From: Comamonadaceae bacterium
GTDB taxonomy: Bacteria; Pseudomonadota; Gammaproteobacteria; Burkholderiales; Burkholderiaceae_C
Direction of reading: 5' to 3'
Length of the DNA stretch: 32,276 bases
NCBI GenBank assembly: GCA_025356545.1
Contig: JANXSU010000160.1
Location: 1-32,276, forward strand
Part shown: one piece after another, positions 19,192-28,433 of the stretch
Position numbering within the stretch: the stretch's first letter is position 1
Layout: every line of letters starts with the position of its first letter
Translations under genes and position numbers: made by a program
The notes under the pieces: generated by a model
Database searches by the model: none
What the model was told of the DNA's origin: nothing
What the model saw: only the letters and a program-made list of their open reading frames with translations

Positions 19192-21777
19192 ATGTTGAAT
19201 ACCTACCGTGACCATGTTGCCGAGCGCGCCGCCCTGGGCATCCCTCCGCTGTCTTTGACGGCCAAGCAAACCGGCGAGCTGATTGATCTGCTGAAGAACC
19301 CACCCCAAGGCGAAGAAGCCCTGTTGGTGGAACTGATCACCTACCGCGTTCCCGCAGGCGTGGACGACGCCGCCAAGGTCAAAGCCAGCTACCTGGCTGC
19401 TGTGGCCCATGGCACTGAAAAATGCACCTTGATCAGCCGCGAGAAAGCCACAGAACTGCTTGGCACCATGCTGGGTGGCTACAACCTGACGCCTTTGATT
19501 GATCTGCTCGACGATGAAGCCGTGGCGGCAGTCGCTGCTCAAGCGCTGAAGAAAACCCTGCTCATGTTCGACCAGTTCCATGACGTGCAGGAAAAAGCCG
19601 ACAAAGGCAATGCTCACGCCAAAGCCGTGCTGCAAAGCTGGGCCGATGCCGAGTGGTTCACCAGCCGCCCCGAAGTGCCCCAAAGCATCACGCTGAGCAT
19701 CTTCAAAGTGGCCGGCGAGATCAATACCGATGACCTGAGCCCAGCCCCTGACGCCTGGAGTCGCCCCGACATCCCTCTGCACGCCTTGGCCATGCACAAA
19801 AATGCCCGCCCCGGCATCACGCCCGAGGAAGACGGCAAGCGCGGCCCGGTCAAATTCATGGAAGACCTGCGCGCCAAGGGTCATTTGGTCGCTTATGTGG
19901 GCGATGTGGTGGGTACGGGTTCCAGCCGCAAATCGGCTACCAACTCGGTGCTGTGGTGGACGGGTGAAGACATTCCCTTTGTGCCCAATAAGCGCTTCGG
20001 CGGTGTGTGTTTGGGCAGCAAGATTGCCCCGATTTTCTACAACACCATGGAAGACTCCGGCGCGTTGCCGATTGAGCTGGACGTGAGCCAGATGGCCATG
20101 GGCGACGTGGTGGAACTGCGCCCCTATGACGGCAAAGCACTCAAAGACGGCAAGGTGATTGCCGAGTTCGAGGTGCGCAATGAAGTTCTGTTTGACGAGG
20201 TGCGTGCGGGTGGGCGCATTCCCCTCATCATCGGTCGCGGTTTGACCGCCAAGGCACGTGAAGCGCTGGGCCTGCCCGCCAGCACATTGTTCCGCCTGCC
20301 GCACAACCCGGCTGCCAGCACCAAGGGTTTTACCCTTGCGCAAAAAATGGTGGGTCGCTCTTGTGGTCTGCCCGAAGGCAAGGGCGTGCGCCCCGGCACC
20401 TACTGCGAACCCAAGATGACCAGCGTGGGCAGCCAAGACACCACTGGCACCATGACGCGCGATGAGCTGAAAGACTTGGCCTGCCTGGGCTTTAGCTCTG
20501 ATTTGGTCATGCAGTCCTTCTGCCACACAGCGGCTTATCCCAAGCCGGTGGACGTGAAGATGCACCATGAACTGCCCCAGTTCATGAGCAACCGTGGCGG
20601 TATCTCTCTCAAGCCGGGCGACGGCATCATCCACTCCTGGCTCAACCGCATGCTGCTGCCTGACACGGTTGGCACGGGTGGCGACAGCCACACCCGTTTC
20701 CCCATCGGCATCAGCTTCCCCGCAGGCTCTGGACTGGTGGCTTTTGCTGCCGCCACTGGCGTGATGCCACTGGACATGCCTGAGTCGGTATTGGTGCGCT
20801 TCAAAGGCAAGATGCAGCCCGGCGTCACACTGCGTGATCTGGTGCATGCGATTCCCCTGTACGCCATCAAGGCAGGTCATTTGACGGTGGAAAAAGCCGG
20901 CAAGATCAACATCTTCTCGGGTCGCATTCTGGAAATCGAAGGTTTGCCTGATATGAAGGTTGAGCAGGCGTTTGAGCTGTCAGATGCATCGGCTGAGCGC
21001 TCGGCTGCCGGTTGTACCGTGCAGTTGAACAAAGAACCGATCATCGAGTACATCAACTCCAACATCGTGTTGCTCAAGAACATGATTGCTCAGGGCTATG
21101 CCGACGCACGCACCATTGGACGCCGTATTAAGGCGATGGAAGCTTGGTTGGCCAAGCCCGATCTGCTCAAAGCCGACGCCGATGCCGAGTACGCCGCCGT
21201 GATCGAGATTGACATGAGCGAGATCAACGAGCCCATCGTCTGCTGCCCGAACGACCCGGACGACGCCAAGACCCTGTCTGACGTGGCCGGTGCCAAGATC
21301 GACGAAGTGTTCATCGGTTCGTGCATGACCAATATCGGCCACTTCCGTGCTGCCAGCAAGTTGCTGGAAGGCAAAAAGGACATGCCGGTCAAGCTCTGGA
21401 TGGCACCGCCCACCAAGATGGATGCGCAGCAGCTCACCGAAGAAGGTCACTACGGCGTCTTTGGCGCTGCTGGTGCGCGCATGGAAATGCCGGGTTGCTC
21501 GCTGTGCATGGGCAACCAGGCGCAGGTCAAAGAAGGTGCCACGGTCATGTCCACCAGCACCCGCAATTTCCCGAACCGTCTGGGTAAAAACACCCAGGTG
21601 TACCTGGCCTCGGCCGAGCTGTCGGCCATTGCCTCCAAACTGGGACGCATCCCCAGCAAGGCCGAGTATTTGGCCGACATGGGTGTACTCTCAACGAACG
21701 GTGCTGCTGTGTACAAGTATCTGAATTTTGACCAAATTCAGGAATACAAAGACGTGGCGGAGACCGTGAGCGCTTAA
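19192..21777 (+). CDS. acnB: Bifunctional aconitate hydratase 2 / 2-methylisocitrate dehydratase
   Basis: MLNTYRDHVAERAALGIPPLSLTAKQTGELIDLLKNPP...GTGSSRKSATNSVLWWTGEDIPFVPNKR...GGDSHTRFPIGISFPAGSG...PGCSLCMGNQA. Confidence 0.97.
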   Translation: MLNTYRDHVAERAALGIPPLSLTAKQTGELIDLLKNPPQGEEALLVELITYRVPAGVDDAAKVKASYLAAVAHGTEKCTLISREKATELLGTMLGGYNLTPLIDLLDDEAVAAVAAQALKKTLLMFDQFHDVQEKADKGNAHAKAVLQSWADAEWFTSRPEVPQSITLSIFKVAGEINTDDLSPAPDAWSRPDIPLHALAMHKNARPGITPEEDGKRGPVKFMEDLRAKGHLVAYVGDVVGTGSSRKSATNSVLWWTGEDIPFVPNKRFGGVCLGSKIAPIFYNTMEDSGALPIELDVSQMAMGDVVELRPYDGKALKDGKVIAEFEVRNEVLFDEVRAGGRIPLIIGRGLTAKAREALGLPASTLFRLPHNPAASTKGFTLAQKMVGRSCGLPEGKGVRPGTYCEPKMTSVGSQDTTGTMTRDELKDLACLGFSSDLVMQSFCHTAAYPKPVDVKMHHELPQFMSNRGGISLKPGDGIIHSWLNRMLLPDTVGTGGDSHTRFPIGISFPAGSGLVAFAAATGVMPLDMPESVLVRFKGKMQPGVTLRDLVHAIPLYAIKAGHLTVEKAGKINIFSGRILEIEGLPDMKVEQAFELSDASAERSAAGCTVQLNKEPIIEYINSNIVLLKNMIAQGYADARTIGRRIKAMEAWLAKPDLLKADADAEYAAVIEIDMSEINEPIVCCPNDPDDAKTLSDVAGAKIDEVFIGSCMTNIGHFRAASKLLEGKKDMPVKLWMAPPTKMDAQQLTEEGHYGVFGAAGARMEMPGCSLCMGNQAQVKEGATVMSTSTRNFPNRLGKNTQVYLASAELSAIASKLGRIPSKAEYLADMGVLSTNGAAVYKYLNFDQIQEYKDVAETVSA

Positions 21778-21797
21778 ACTCTATATCAACACGACGC

Positions 21798-21858
21798 CCG
21801 GATCCACCTTCATCCGGTTTGGGAAAGCCCCCCTTGCCACGTGCAAAGGGGGCTTTTT
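21798..21858 (+). terminator. Intrinsic terminator downstream of acnB, preceded by a second hairpin
   Basis: AAAGCCCCCc...ttgccacgtgcaaa...GGGGGCTTTTT (21824-21858) is a strong stem plus T-run; CCGGATccaccttcATCCGG lies just upstream (21798-21817). Confidence 0.85.
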
Positions 21859-21944
21859 ATTGATGAAGTTTAGATATTTCGGGATAGTTCACAGCGACAC
21901 GTCGTGCGCAAGCGATGTCCCCAACAACCCATAAGGATGGCTCT

Positions 21945-22592
21945 ATGCTGTTTGCAAAACTAATGCCACGTGATGGCAATTTCTTTGAGATGTTCAATCA
22001 GCATGCGGATCGGATTGTCGAAGCCGCGCGCGCTTTTTCCCAGCTTGTGGCGCACTACGGTGATCTTAATCTGCGTGAGCAATTCAATCGGGATGTGGAC
22101 AGTGCCGAGCAAGCGGCAGACCGCATCACGCACGAGGTCAATAAAACGCTGCATAAGACGTTCATCACCCCGATTGACCGCGACCAGATTCATTCACTCA
22201 TCAACACCATGGACGATGTGGCGGATTTGATTCAGGACTCGGCCGAAACCATGGCCTTGTATGACGTGCGCCACATGACGGAAGAAATCGTCCGCTTGAC
22301 CGAACTCAGCGTGAAGTGCTGCGAGCGGGTCAAAGATGCGGTCTATATGCTCGACAGCATTGCTGACCCCAAAACGGCGGAAGCAGCGCTCAAGACCTGC
22401 GAAGAGATTGACCGCCTGGAGTCTGACGCTGACCGCGTGATGCGCACGGCTATGAGCAAGTTGTTCCGCTCCGAGCCCGATGTGAGGGAAGTGATCAAGC
22501 TCAAGGCGATTTATGAGTTGCTGGAGACTGTGACCGATAAGTGCGAAGACGTGGCCAATTTAATCGAGGGCATCGTCCTCGAAAACTCCTGA
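21945..22592 (+). CDS. DUF47 family (PhoU-like) putative phosphate transport regulator
   Basis: MLFAKLMPRDGNFFEMFNQHADRIVEAARAFSQL...EQAADRITHEVNKTLHKTFITPIDRDQIHSLINTMDDVADLI; directly upstream of pit. Confidence 0.93.
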   Translation: MLFAKLMPRDGNFFEMFNQHADRIVEAARAFSQLVAHYGDLNLREQFNRDVDSAEQAADRITHEVNKTLHKTFITPIDRDQIHSLINTMDDVADLIQDSAETMALYDVRHMTEEIVRLTELSVKCCERVKDAVYMLDSIADPKTAEAALKTCEEIDRLESDADRVMRTAMSKLFRSEPDVREVIKLKAIYELLETVTDKCEDVANLIEGIVLENS

Positions 22593-22608
22593 GCGATTGG
22601 ACTGAGGC

Positions 22609-23619
22609 ATGGAAACCGTACCAACCGCCCTTTGGGTGGTGATTTTATTGGTGTTTTTGGCGTTGGCTTTTGACTTCATGAACGGGTTTCATGATGCGGC
22701 CAACTCGATTGCCACTGTTGTCTCCACCGGCGTACTCAAGCCCGCGCAGGCCGTACTGTTTGCGGCCTTTTTCAACTTCGTCGCCATCTTTATTTTCCAC
22801 TTGAGCGTGGCAGCAACCGTTGGTAAGGGCATTGTGCAACCTGGCATTGTGGACACCCATGTGGTGTTTGGTGCCTTAGTGGGTGCCATTGTTTGGAACT
22901 TCATTACCTGGTTTTATGGCATTCCCAGTAGCTCGTCACATGCACTCATTGGAGGTATTGTGGGTGCAGTGATTGGCAAAGCAGGTGCAGGAGCTTTGAT
23001 CTCTGGTGGCATTTTGAAGACGGTCATCTTTATCTTTGTATCGCCTTTGCTGGGCTTTCTTTTGGGTTCTTTGATGATGTTGATCGTGGCTTGGGTGTTC
23101 AGGCGCTCTACGCCTTCGCGGGTGGATCGCTGGTTCCGACGGCTTCAGTTGATTTCGGCCGGTGCCTATAGCTTGGGCCATGGAGGTAATGATGCGCAAA
23201 AAACGATTGGCATCATCTGGATGATGTTGATCGCGACGGGGTATGTCGCGGCAGGCGATACATCGCCTCCGGCTTGGACGGTTGTGAGTTGCTACATGGC
23301 CATTGGTGCGGGCACCATGTTTGGGGGGTGGCGCATTGTGAAGACCATGGGCCAAAAAATCACAAAACTCAAACCTGTAGGTGGTTTTTGTGCAGAAACC
23401 GGTGGGGCTATCACGCTGTTCATCGCGACGGCCATGGGCATACCCGTGTCCACCACGCACACCATTACCGGGGCCATCGTTGGCGTGGGCTCATCGCGCC
23501 GGGCCAGTGCCGTGCGCTGGGGCGTGGCTGGTAATATCGTCTGGGCCTGGATTTTTACGATCCCCGCCAGCGCATTTGTGGCGATCGTGTCGTACTGGGT
23601 CAGCTTGCAATTATTTTGA
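22609..23619 (+). CDS. pit: Inorganic phosphate transporter, Pit family
   Basis: ALAFDFMNGFHDAANSIATVVSTGVL...GGNDAQKTIGIIWM...GIPVSTTHTITGAIVGVGSSRR. Confidence 0.94.
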   Translation: METVPTALWVVILLVFLALAFDFMNGFHDAANSIATVVSTGVLKPAQAVLFAAFFNFVAIFIFHLSVAATVGKGIVQPGIVDTHVVFGALVGAIVWNFITWFYGIPSSSSHALIGGIVGAVIGKAGAGALISGGILKTVIFIFVSPLLGFLLGSLMMLIVAWVFRRSTPSRVDRWFRRLQLISAGAYSLGHGGNDAQKTIGIIWMMLIATGYVAAGDTSPPAWTVVSCYMAIGAGTMFGGWRIVKTMGQKITKLKPVGGFCAETGGAITLFIATAMGIPVSTTHTITGAIVGVGSSRRASAVRWGVAGNIVWAWIFTIPASAFVAIVSYWVSLQLF

Positions 23620-24081
23620 GGGTGAGCTGGACGTTTGACTGATGGCCCGTGCGGCTTCCACCTGGTATTCAAAGTAGCGCTGAAAGCTGAAGGCCAGGCT
23701 CGACATCAATGCGGTGGTACCGATCAAGAGGGCGCAAACAACGGCCCCGATGGTCAACCAGTGGGTCGTACCTGCGGAGTGGTCCGGCGCAGCGCTGCTA
23801 TTGAAGCCCCCCCCCCATTTCTCTGGGGACATCAGGCCGTACACAATCGCGGTCAGCGCGCCTGCAGCGATGGCAAAGCCGAGTAACGGAATCAGCAGCC
23901 AACTGGTCTGATCGTCCAAACCCAAATGTTGAGCTCTTTGCACGCCATACCAGCCCAGCGCCGTGGGTATGGGCAGCAGCCAACCAATGGTGTCTCCCAG
24001 GCCATACAGGTAAAAGCGGTGCAGGCCCAAAGGGCCACCCAGTAAAGCGAGCCAAGCCGCAATAGTTTTATTTTTAAGCAT
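23611..24081 (-). CDS. TM2-domain-like membrane protein
   Basis: MLKNKTIAAWLALLGGPLGLHRFYLYGLGDTIGWLLPIPTALGWYGVQRAQ... (GxxGxHRFY TM2-like motif); multiple hydrophobic segments; C-terminus overlaps the pit end convergently by 9 nt. Confidence 0.8.
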   Translation of the reverse strand: MLKNKTIAAWLALLGGPLGLHRFYLYGLGDTIGWLLPIPTALGWYGVQRAQHLGLDDQTSWLLIPLLGFAIAAGALTAIVYGLMSPEKWGGGFNSSAAPDHSAGTTHWLTIGAVVCALLIGTTALMSSLAFSFQRYFEYQVEAARAISQTSSSPSK

Positions 24082-24248
24082 GGTCTTATTATGGTCTGGG
24101 TCCGCTGGCTGGCGGCGCATGGGTCTGAAAATGCTACACTAGCAGGCTATTCAGTGTGCCGCTGGCCGGGTGGTCAGTCGCGTGTCTCAAGCACTGGGTT
24201 ATTTGCTCTCATGGCTGGTCATTTTGATCAGCTTCCAAAGGATTAATT

Positions 24249-24500
24249 ATGGTCGTCATTCGACTCTCCCGTGGCGGCGCTAAAGCCCGTCCGTTCTTCA
24301 ACATTGTCGTGACCGACAAGCGCAACCGTCGTGACGGTCGCTTCATTGAGCGCATTGGTTTTTACAACCCTATCGCCACCGCCAACGAAGAAAGCATTCG
24401 CATCGCTCAGGATCGTCTGACGTATTGGCGCGGTGTCGGTGCTCAGGCTTCCCCTACGGTGGAGCGTCTGATCAGCCAAGCCGCCAAGAAGGCTGCTTAA
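24249..24500 (+). CDS. rpsP: 30S ribosomal protein S16
   Basis: [41 protein letters not shown]. Confidence 0.98.
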   Translation: MVVIRLSRGGAKARPFFNIVVTDKRNRRDGRFIERIGFYNPIATANEESIRIAQDRLTYWRGVGAQASPTVERLISQAAKKAA

Positions 24501-24509
24501 TTTAATCCA

Positions 24510-25073
24510 ATGATTCCCAACCTCGAAGCTGCTGAACTGCCAGCAGATGCCATCGAAGTTGGGCGCATTGCAGATGCCTGGGGCATCAAGGGCTGGTTCA
24601 AGGTTCTACCTTACAGCACTGACCCCGAGGCGCTTTTTTCTTCCAAACGTTGGTTTCTTCTGCCCGCTGAAAAAGGTTTAAAAACATTTTCTGGCGTCCT
24701 CAAGCTTGCCATCCAAGAAGCCAAGATTCATTCCGGCACGGTTGTGGCCACCTCGCGTGAGGTGGTGGATCGCACCGCTGCTGAGGCCTTGCGAGGCGCG
24801 CGCATTTTCATCTCTCGCTCCAGCTTCCCCACGGCTGATAAAGACGAGTATTACTGGGTCGATCTGATCGGTCTGGACGTCGTCAACCGTGAGGGCCTTT
24901 TGCTGGGCCAGGTGCATGAGCTGATTTCTACAGGGCCGCAGACTGTGTTGGTCATCGCTTACGAGCAAGACGCCAAGCCGCAAGAGCGCATGATCCCCTT
25001 TGTTGCTGCCTACGTTGATGACGTAGATTTGACCGCACGCCAGATCCGGGTGGACTGGCAGCCCGACTACTGA
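24510..25073 (+). CDS. rimM: Ribosome maturation factor RimM
   Basis: VGRIADAWGIKGWFKVLPYSTDPEALF...YYWVDLIGLDVVNREG...RMIPFVAAYVDDVDLTARQIRVDWQPDY. Confidence 0.96.
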   Translation: MIPNLEAAELPADAIEVGRIADAWGIKGWFKVLPYSTDPEALFSSKRWFLLPAEKGLKTFSGVLKLAIQEAKIHSGTVVATSREVVDRTAAEALRGARIFISRSSFPTADKDEYYWVDLIGLDVVNREGLLLGQVHELISTGPQTVLVIAYEQDAKPQERMIPFVAAYVDDVDLTARQIRVDWQPDY

Positions 25074-25110
25074 ATTTTGCACTTCACGTGCGAAGTCACA
25101 GAGCACCCTC

Positions 25111-25857
25111 ATGCGCTTCGATGTTTTAACTCTGTTTCCCGAGCTTTTTGCGCCTCAACTCACGGTCGGCATTACCCGGCGTGCGTTTGAGTCGGGGCAG
25201 GTGGATGTGCGCTTGAACAATCCCCGTGATTTTGCGCAGGGCAACTACCGTCGCGTGGATGACCGTCCCTTTGGCGGTGGCCCCGGCATGGTCATGATGG
25301 CCGAGCCACTGACCCGTTGTTTGCAGCATGTGCGCACACAGCGCGCCGACACGGCCCCGGTGGTTTTGTTCTCACCGTTAGGCAAGCCGCTTAACCACAC
25401 CATGGTCGAGCGCTGGGCAGGTAGCTCCGGGGCCATTTTGGTGTGCGGTCGCTATGAGGGCATCGACCAGCGCTTTATCGACGCGCATGTGGATGAGCAG
25501 ATCAGCCTTGGGGATTTTGTAATCTCTGGGGGCGAGATTGCCGCCATCGCCCTGCTAGATGCGGTAGCGCGCCTTCAACCTGGCGTACTCAGTGACCAAG
25601 AGAGTCATCAGCTCGACAGTTTTAATCCGGCGCTGGATGGCTTGCTGGATTGCCCTCACTACACCCGCCCAGAAGACTGGGAAGGCCGCAACGTACCTGA
25701 GGCCTTACTCTCAGGTCACCATGCCAAAATTGAGCGCTGGCGGCGCGACCAGCGCCTGCAACTCACAGCCAAGCTGCGCCCGGAGCTCATCCAGCGTGCA
25801 CGTGCGGCTGGAAGATTGAGCACGCACGATGAGAGCTGCTTAGCTCAACAAAACTGA
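25111..25857 (+). CDS. trmD: tRNA (guanine37-N1)-methyltransferase
   Basis: MRFDVLTLFPELF...YRRVDDRPFGGGPGMVMMAEPL...CGRYEGIDQRFIDAHVDEQISLGDFVISGGEIAAIALLDAVARL. Confidence 0.97.
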   Translation: MRFDVLTLFPELFAPQLTVGITRRAFESGQVDVRLNNPRDFAQGNYRRVDDRPFGGGPGMVMMAEPLTRCLQHVRTQRADTAPVVLFSPLGKPLNHTMVERWAGSSGAILVCGRYEGIDQRFIDAHVDEQISLGDFVISGGEIAAIALLDAVARLQPGVLSDQESHQLDSFNPALDGLLDCPHYTRPEDWEGRNVPEALLSGHHAKIERWRRDQRLQLTAKLRPELIQRARAAGRLSTHDESCLAQQN

Positions 25858-25899
25858 GTCTGCGGTTAACCCAAAATAGAAGAACTCATGCTTGGGTTC

Positions 25900-26880
25900 T
25901 TACTCCGGCACAATTTTCGCGTCCCGAACCACCTTGGCCCAGCGAGGGGCTTCGGTTTTGATCAGTGCTGCAAATTGTTCCGGCGTACCGCCACCGACTT
26001 CGTTACCTTGGCTCAAAATTTTCTCTTTGACATCGGGGTCTTGCAGGGCTTTGTTGCAAGCAGCGTTGAGCTTGCCGATGAGCTCGGCCGACATGCCTTT
26101 GGGGCCAATCACGCCTTGCCAGTTGAGCACCTCAACGGCGGGAAAGCCTTGCTCGGCCATGGTGGGGATGTCAGGGGCCAGGGGTGAGCGGGTTTTGCTG
26201 GTGATGGCCAGTGCGCGCAGACGCCCGGCCTTGATGGAGGGCATGGCTGCGTACATCTGCTCAAACATCATGTGGACTTGGCCGCCCATCAGGTCGGTGG
26301 CGCCCGCAGAGCCGCTTTTGTAGGGGGCGTGGATCATGTCAATGCCTGCTGCGTTTTCAAACAATGCGCCGCTCAGGTGGTGCGATCCACCAATGCCGCC
26401 CGAGGCGTAGCTGAGCTTGCCCGGCGCAGCTTTTGCGGCTGCAACGACGTCTTTGACCGACTTGTACGGCGAATCGTTGCGCACCATCAAAATCAGCGGG
26501 CCGCGCTCGATCAGGCAGATGGGCATCAGGTCAGTGGCAGGATCGAAATTGAGTTTTTTGAACAAGGACTGGTTCACGGCCAAGGGGGCAAAGTTGCCCA
26601 TGCCGATGGTGTAGCCGTCGGCTTTGCCGCGCGCAATGGCTTCGGTGCCGATATTGCCGCCTGCACCGGCCTTGTTGTCGATGATGATGGGCTGACCTAG
26701 GAGCGTGCTCATTGCCTTGGCCACTTGGCGCGAGCGTGAGTCGGCATTGCCACCGGCGGCATAGGGGCATACCCACGTGATGGGTTTACTGGGGTATTTG
26801 TCTTGGGCTTGCGCCAGTGCAGGCGCTAAGGCCGCAGTGGCCACGGAGCTGGCAGCTTTCAAAATTTCGCGTCTTTTCAT
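25900..26880 (-). CDS. Tripartite tricarboxylate transporter substrate-binding protein (Bug/TctC family)
   Basis: MKRREILKAASSVATAALAPALAQAQDKYPSKPITWVCPYAAGGNADSRSRQVAKAMSTLLGQPIIIDNKAGAGGNIGTEAIARGKADGYTIGMG... Confidence 0.94.
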   Translation of the reverse strand: MKRREILKAASSVATAALAPALAQAQDKYPSKPITWVCPYAAGGNADSRSRQVAKAMSTLLGQPIIIDNKAGAGGNIGTEAIARGKADGYTIGMGNFAPLAVNQSLFKKLNFDPATDLMPICLIERGPLILMVRNDSPYKSVKDVVAAAKAAPGKLSYASGGIGGSHHLSGALFENAAGIDMIHAPYKSGSAGATDLMGGQVHMMFEQMYAAMPSIKAGRLRALAITSKTRSPLAPDIPTMAEQGFPAVEVLNWQGVIGPKGMSAELIGKLNAACNKALQDPDVKEKILSQGNEVGGGTPEQFAALIKTEAPRWAKVVRDAKIVPE

Positions 26881-26954
26881 GTTTGTTTTCCAGTTCAGTT
26901 GGGAATGTTCAATTATTGGTTAAAAAGAAGAACCTGTGAATCGCAATGATTTCA

Positions 26955-27935
26955 CTACTCGGCCGTCACTGCCGCCAGTTTGATCAAGGCCGCCCACTGG
27001 GCAGATTCTTTGCGGATTTGTGCGACGTATTCGCTTGAGTTGCCCAGCCGCAGCACCGCGCCTTCGGCACTGAGCCGAGTCTGAAACTCGGCTGTTGCTG
27101 CGGCCTTGAGCACCTGCGCTGATAACTCTTTGACGATGGCCTCAGACGTGCCGCGCGGCGCAAGCAGGCCGTAGGTGAGTGAGCTTTCAAACAAGGCCAG
27201 GCCGGGTAGGCTGGATTCACCCATGGTGGGCACGTCAGGCATGCTGGCCAGGCGCTGGCTGCCGGTGACGGCAATCGCGCGCAGGCGGCCACTCTTGATG
27301 AGCGCCAGGGCCGGGGGAATCACGCTGAACATGAACTGCACCTGCCCACCCACTAGATCGGTTAACGCGGGGGCTGTGCCTTTGTAGGGCACGTGCGTGA
27401 GCTTGGCCCCGGTCTTGTAGGCCAGCAACTCACCGCTTAAGTGTGAACCCGTGCCATTGCCGCTGGAGCCGTAGTTGAAGCCACCGGGTTTGGCAGCGGC
27501 CAGGGCCAGCAATTCTTCAATGGTTTTGGCCGGGAGCGATGCGGGCACGACCAACACCAACGCGGACGAGGCAAACATGGCCACAGGCACCAAGTCTTTT
27601 TGGGTGTCGAACTTGAGATTGCCGTACAGCGCCGGGTTGATGGAAACCGTGCCGGTATGGCCCAGCAATAGCGTTGCACCATCAGCCACGCTGCGCACCA
27701 CTTGCTCCGTACCCACATTGCCGCCTGCGCCGGGTTTGTTCTCAACTACTACGGCTTGTGCACGGATTTCGCTCAAGAGTTTGGCCATCTGGCGTGCAAA
27801 CACATCGTTCGCGCCGCCGGTGGCAAAGGGCACGACGATCTTTAAAATTTTGTTGCCTTGCGCCAGTGCGGGCAGGGCCAGGGTGGCGAGGGCTGCGCAC
27901 AGCAGGTGGCGGCGTGAAGGGGGGTTTGCGTTCAT
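26955..27935 (-). CDS. Tripartite tricarboxylate transporter substrate-binding protein (Bug/TctC family)
   Basis: MNANPPSRRHLLCAALATLALPALAQGNKILKIVVPFATGGANDVFARQMAKLLSEIRAQAVVVENKPGAGGNVGTEQVVRS...; probable start 27935. Confidence 0.93.
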   Translation of the reverse strand: MNANPPSRRHLLCAALATLALPALAQGNKILKIVVPFATGGANDVFARQMAKLLSEIRAQAVVVENKPGAGGNVGTEQVVRSVADGATLLLGHTGTVSINPALYGNLKFDTQKDLVPVAMFASSALVLVVPASLPAKTIEELLALAAAKPGGFNYGSSGNGTGSHLSGELLAYKTGAKLTHVPYKGTAPALTDLVGGQVQFMFSVIPPALALIKSGRLRAIAVTGSQRLASMPDVPTMGESSLPGLALFESSLTYGLLAPRGTSEAIVKELSAQVLKAAATAEFQTRLSAEGAVLRLGNSSEYVAQIRKESAQWAALIKLAAVTAE

Positions 27936-27995
27936 TCGTGTACTTTGCTTGTGTGCGTATTGCATATTCGGTATAGGGTGCTGATTCTGCATCGC

Positions 27996-28373
27996 CTAGC
28001 CACCCACACGCTTCACGCGATGCCCCTGCTTTACTAACGCCGCCATGACGGTTTCAACATGGTCCCCTTGCACCTCAATCACGCCGTCTTTCACCGTGCC
28101 GCCCGAGCCACAAGCTGCCTTGAGCTGCTTGGCCAGTTTAGTGAGTTGAGCAGCATCCATCACCAAACCTTTGACCAAGGTGACGCTTTTGCCGCCACGC
28201 CCCTTGCTCTCACGCTGCACCCGCACCACGCCATCGGAGGCCGCTTGAGCGGCTGCGACCTTGGTCTGCGCGGCAGTCAGGCATTGGCACTGCGCCATGG
28301 GTTGGCGACACGCGGGGCACATGCGGCCACTCTCGGTGGAATAGACCAGACCGCTAAAGGACTTGTTTGTCAT
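27996..28373 (-). CDS. yciH: SUI1/YciH-family translation initiation factor homolog
   Basis: MTNKSFSGLVYSTESGRMCPACRQPMAQCQC...VRVQRESKGRGGKSVTLVKGL...LKAACGSGGTVKDGVIEVQGDHVETVMAALVKQGHRVKRVGG. Confidence 0.92.
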   Translation of the reverse strand: MTNKSFSGLVYSTESGRMCPACRQPMAQCQCLTAAQTKVAAAQAASDGVVRVQRESKGRGGKSVTLVKGLVMDAAQLTKLAKQLKAACGSGGTVKDGVIEVQGDHVETVMAALVKQGHRVKRVGG

Positions 28374-28433
28374 GGTGAAAGGATGAATCTGAGTTTGGGT
28401 TGATACTTGGGTACACACCACTCGTACCTGTTC

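Noticed and set aside
19048-20880. 610-aa minus-strand ORF opposite acnB
   Set aside because: Antisense to acnB with low-information His/Gln/Gly-rich translation; crosses the acnB start region; shadow ORF.
25868-25905. Hairpin (aacccaa...ttgggtt) after trmD as a strong terminator
   Set aside because: Alternative foldings compete, the stem is only ~7 bp and there is no convincing T-run; not reported as a feature.
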